DNA of 64,000 nucleotides from Chachezhania antarctica (GTDB lineage Bacteria; Pseudomonadota; Alphaproteobacteria; Rhodobacterales; Rhodobacteraceae), in NCBI RefSeq assembly GCF_003646465.1, contig NZ_QZEX01000001.1:722634-786633 (forward strand). Reading direction: 5' to 3'. The notes beneath the pieces were generated by a model. It saw nothing but the letters and a program-made list of their open reading frames with translations. It was not told where the DNA came from and ran no database searches. The position numbers and the translations under genes were made by a program. The stretch's first letter is position 1; the number at the start of each line of letters is the position of its first letter. Positions 62,734 through 64,000 of the stretch are shown here, piece after piece.

Positions 62734-63723
62734 TTGACCTTGAGTATCCTGACATTGGCCGCGATCTCGGTCGGCATCTACTTCGTTATGGCGGTGGCCC
62801 TTATCGTCTCCCAACATCCCAAAGCTCTCGAAGCGCGTGAGGGGTTGGATTTCACCGGAGTAACGGCGTCAGGTGCTTTTGCCCCACCGGAAACACCCGA
62901 ATTCGCCCGCAGGACCTATACCGCGCGTGATGGCGCGGAGTTCTCGTATACCCATGTGCAGACGGAAGGCAGCGCAGGCTTGCCTTTGGTCATCATGATT
63001 CACGGCTCAGGATGGTTTGGCGGTCAATTCGACCGTCTGGCATGGGCGCTCAGGGATGTGGCCGAGGTCAAGGCCGTTACGCTTCGAGGACATGGGGACA
63101 GACCTGCGCGACGTGGCGATGTGGATTACATCGGACAATTCGAGGACGACATCGCCGACCTGATGGCAGACGACCCGCGCGAGGCTATCCTGCTGGGTCA
63201 CTCTTCCGGGGGCGGGCTGGTGGTGCGCTTTGCAGGTGGTGAACATGGCGGAAAAATCGGTGGCGCCATTCTTCTTGCGCCGTTTCTCAAGCACAATGCC
63301 CCGACGACAAAACCTAGCTCAGGAGGCTGGGCGCATGTACTGACCCGCCGCATCATCGGCTTGTCGATGCTCAACAACGTGGGCGTCCATTGGCTTGACC
63401 ACATGGACATGATCCAGTTCAACATGCCCAAAGCGGTTCTGGATGGTCCACTTGGCGATTATGCGACCACGTCTTACAGCTGGCGGCTCAACACATCCTT
63501 CGCACCGAGAAGCAACTACCTCGCGGATATGGCCAGACTGCCGCCGTTCCTTCTGGTCGCAGGAGCAGAAGACGAAGCGATGGTGGCGGACCGGTACGAA
63601 CCTCTCATGAGCAATGTGACAGACAAGGGACATTACCATGTCGTCAACGGTGCCTCGCATCTTGATATCGTCGATGCCCCTGAAACCGAAGCGTTGATAC
63701 GAGGTTACCTGGGTGAGCTCTGA
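62734..63723 (+). CDS. Alpha/beta hydrolase with N-terminal membrane anchor
   Basis: A 329-residue hydrolase. An N-terminal hydrophobic segment (about residues 2-26) acts as signal anchor. The oxyanion region is MIHGSGWFGG, the nucleophile is S157 (in GHSSGGG), the acid likely lies in VAGAEDEAMV and the His in VNGASHLDIV. I chose TTG 62734, which has GGAG (62723-62726) seven bases upstream and leaves a short anchor. A GTG at 62563 would add a poor 57-residue leader running through the edge sequence. GC content (about 55%) is lower than the neighbours. Substrate unknown; relatives include esterases and lysophospholipases. Confidence 0.82.
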   Translation: MTLSILTLAAISVGIYFVMAVALIVSQHPKALEAREGLDFTGVTASGAFAPPETPEFARRTYTARDGAEFSYTHVQTEGSAGLPLVIMIHGSGWFGGQFDRLAWALRDVAEVKAVTLRGHGDRPARRGDVDYIGQFEDDIADLMADDPREAILLGHSSGGGLVVRFAGGEHGGKIGGAILLAPFLKHNAPTTKPSSGGWAHVLTRRIIGLSMLNNVGVHWLDHMDMIQFNMPKAVLDGPLGDYATTSYSWRLNTSFAPRSNYLADMARLPPFLLVAGAEDEAMVADRYEPLMSNVTDKGHYHVVNGASHLDIVDAPETEALIRGYLGEL

Positions 63724-63957
63724 CACGTGAAAGCCGCAACCAGCGGCCGCTATTCCCCTTGAAACCGTACCCGGCCGGTATCTGAAGTTGGAGCGTGGAA
63801 GTGCCTGTACTAGCCCCGCGGTACGCGAAAACCTGTCGTCACAGTGTTTGCAGCATCGGTCGAATTGGGCTCCGAGCATGCGTAATTGGGCTGACCCTGC
63901 ACTGAGGTCGAGCTCCCGATAGGATCACAGGAAATCTGTGAGCAAGGGAGACTTCGA
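63724..63957. other. Left non-coding end of an IS110-type element
   Basis: 234 bases between the hydrolase stop and the transposase start. It contains a direct repeat AATTGGGCT at 63863-63871 and 63884-63892 and a small hairpin CACAG-GAAAT-CTGTG (63926-63940). IS110-family elements carry a long non-coding end beside the recombinase gene, from which a structured guide (bridge) RNA is transcribed in members so far studied. The outer IS boundary cannot be fixed because the right end is outside the window. Confidence 0.5.
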
Positions 63958-64000
63958 ATGGAACATTATGTTGGCTTGGATGTGTCGCTGCGGTCCTGCG
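63958..64000 (+). CDS. IS110-family transposase, N-terminal fragment cut by window end
   Basis: ATG 63958, with AAGGGAG upstream, opens MEHYVGLDVSLRSC, which matches the RuvC-like start of IS110-family (DEDD) transposases, where the first catalytic Asp lies in GLDVS. Only 14 codons are visible; the gene continues past base 64000. Whether it is the IS110 or IS1111 branch cannot be told. Confidence 0.8.
   Translation, partial: MEHYVGLDVSLRSC

Noticed and set aside
62344..62777. Minus-strand frames hinting at a transposase remnant
   Set aside because: They run through nested palindrome D and show no recognisable transposase motif; only the DNA-level repeats are supported.

Overview
The window looks like the chromosome of a marine alphaproteobacterium of the Rhodobacteraceae (roseobacter-type). 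By eye the GC content is about two thirds. Lineage markers are short-form HisG with HisZ, a bacterial NDUFA12 homologue, a GapR/DUF2312 protein, an ScfR-type regulator and a Rhodobacter-type XdhA-XdhB-XdhC set. I see no rRNA, tRNA or CRISPR array. Nearly all genes are core or lineage-typical; the last 1.7 kb looks acquired.

Layout. 0.15-4.3 kb: a large flavin/folate-type demethylating dehydrogenase, a membrane protein and a DUF938 methyltransferase. 4.5-13.8 kb (minus strand): a seven-gene operon in which xanthine dehydrogenase (xdhA, xdhB, xdhC) is overlapped by a BMP-type ABC importer (ATPase, two permeases, binding protein), read as purine uptake plus oxidation. 14.4-21.5 kb (plus): dnaE, then the coupled genes hisS, hisZ and hisG. 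21.5-26.2 kb: a serine hydrolase and the zinc regulon (zur-znuC-znuB divergent from znuA across a Zur-like palindrome). 26.3-32.6 kb: clpP, clpX, the NDUFA12 homologue, an MlaD-like protein, DUF2155, and aat with accC and accB on the other strand. 33-38.4 kb (minus): a LivFGMH-type importer with its Tat-exported binding protein. 38.6-44.9 kb (plus): an ScfR regulator, a stand-alone receiver, a small membrane protein, a sodium-solute-symporter/histidine-kinase fusion and a FliM/FliN-domain protein. 44.9-46.7 kb (minus): a persulfide-dioxygenase-like hydrolase with two YeeE/YedE membrane proteins. 46.9-47.8 kb: three small genes including gapR. 47.8-52.2 kb (minus): modABC, a sulfotransferase-like protein and a YdcF protein. 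52.4-58.1 kb (plus): urease ureD, A, B, C, E, F and G with two extra small genes. 58.1-62.3 kb: dapE, a DUF2064 protein and RNase R. 62.3-64.0 kb: a pair of 25-bp repeats, a lower-GC alpha/beta hydrolase and the first codons of an IS110-family transposase.

How the genes fit together: purine import and xanthine oxidation, molybdate import for the molybdenum cofactor, and urease together suggest nitrogen scavenging from purines and urea. ScfR with the symporter-kinase suggests sensing of acetate or other short-chain acids. Both links are inferences from gene content.

The least explained signal is a dispersed family of nested palindromes in intergenic DNA. Six copies (14159-14237, 14276-14360, 22574-22652, 32803-32887, 59896-59970, 62410-62502) share a C-rich single-stranded core resembling CCCGCCCACCC, but each has different, self-complementary outer and inner stems. 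That covariation suggests selection for a folded RNA or single-stranded DNA form. Other notable points are a low-GC mosaic segment inside hisS, a probable CTG start for the ScfR gene, a 13-bp tandem duplication at the clpX ribosome-binding site, and a 59-residue His-containing peptide gene coupled to ureB.
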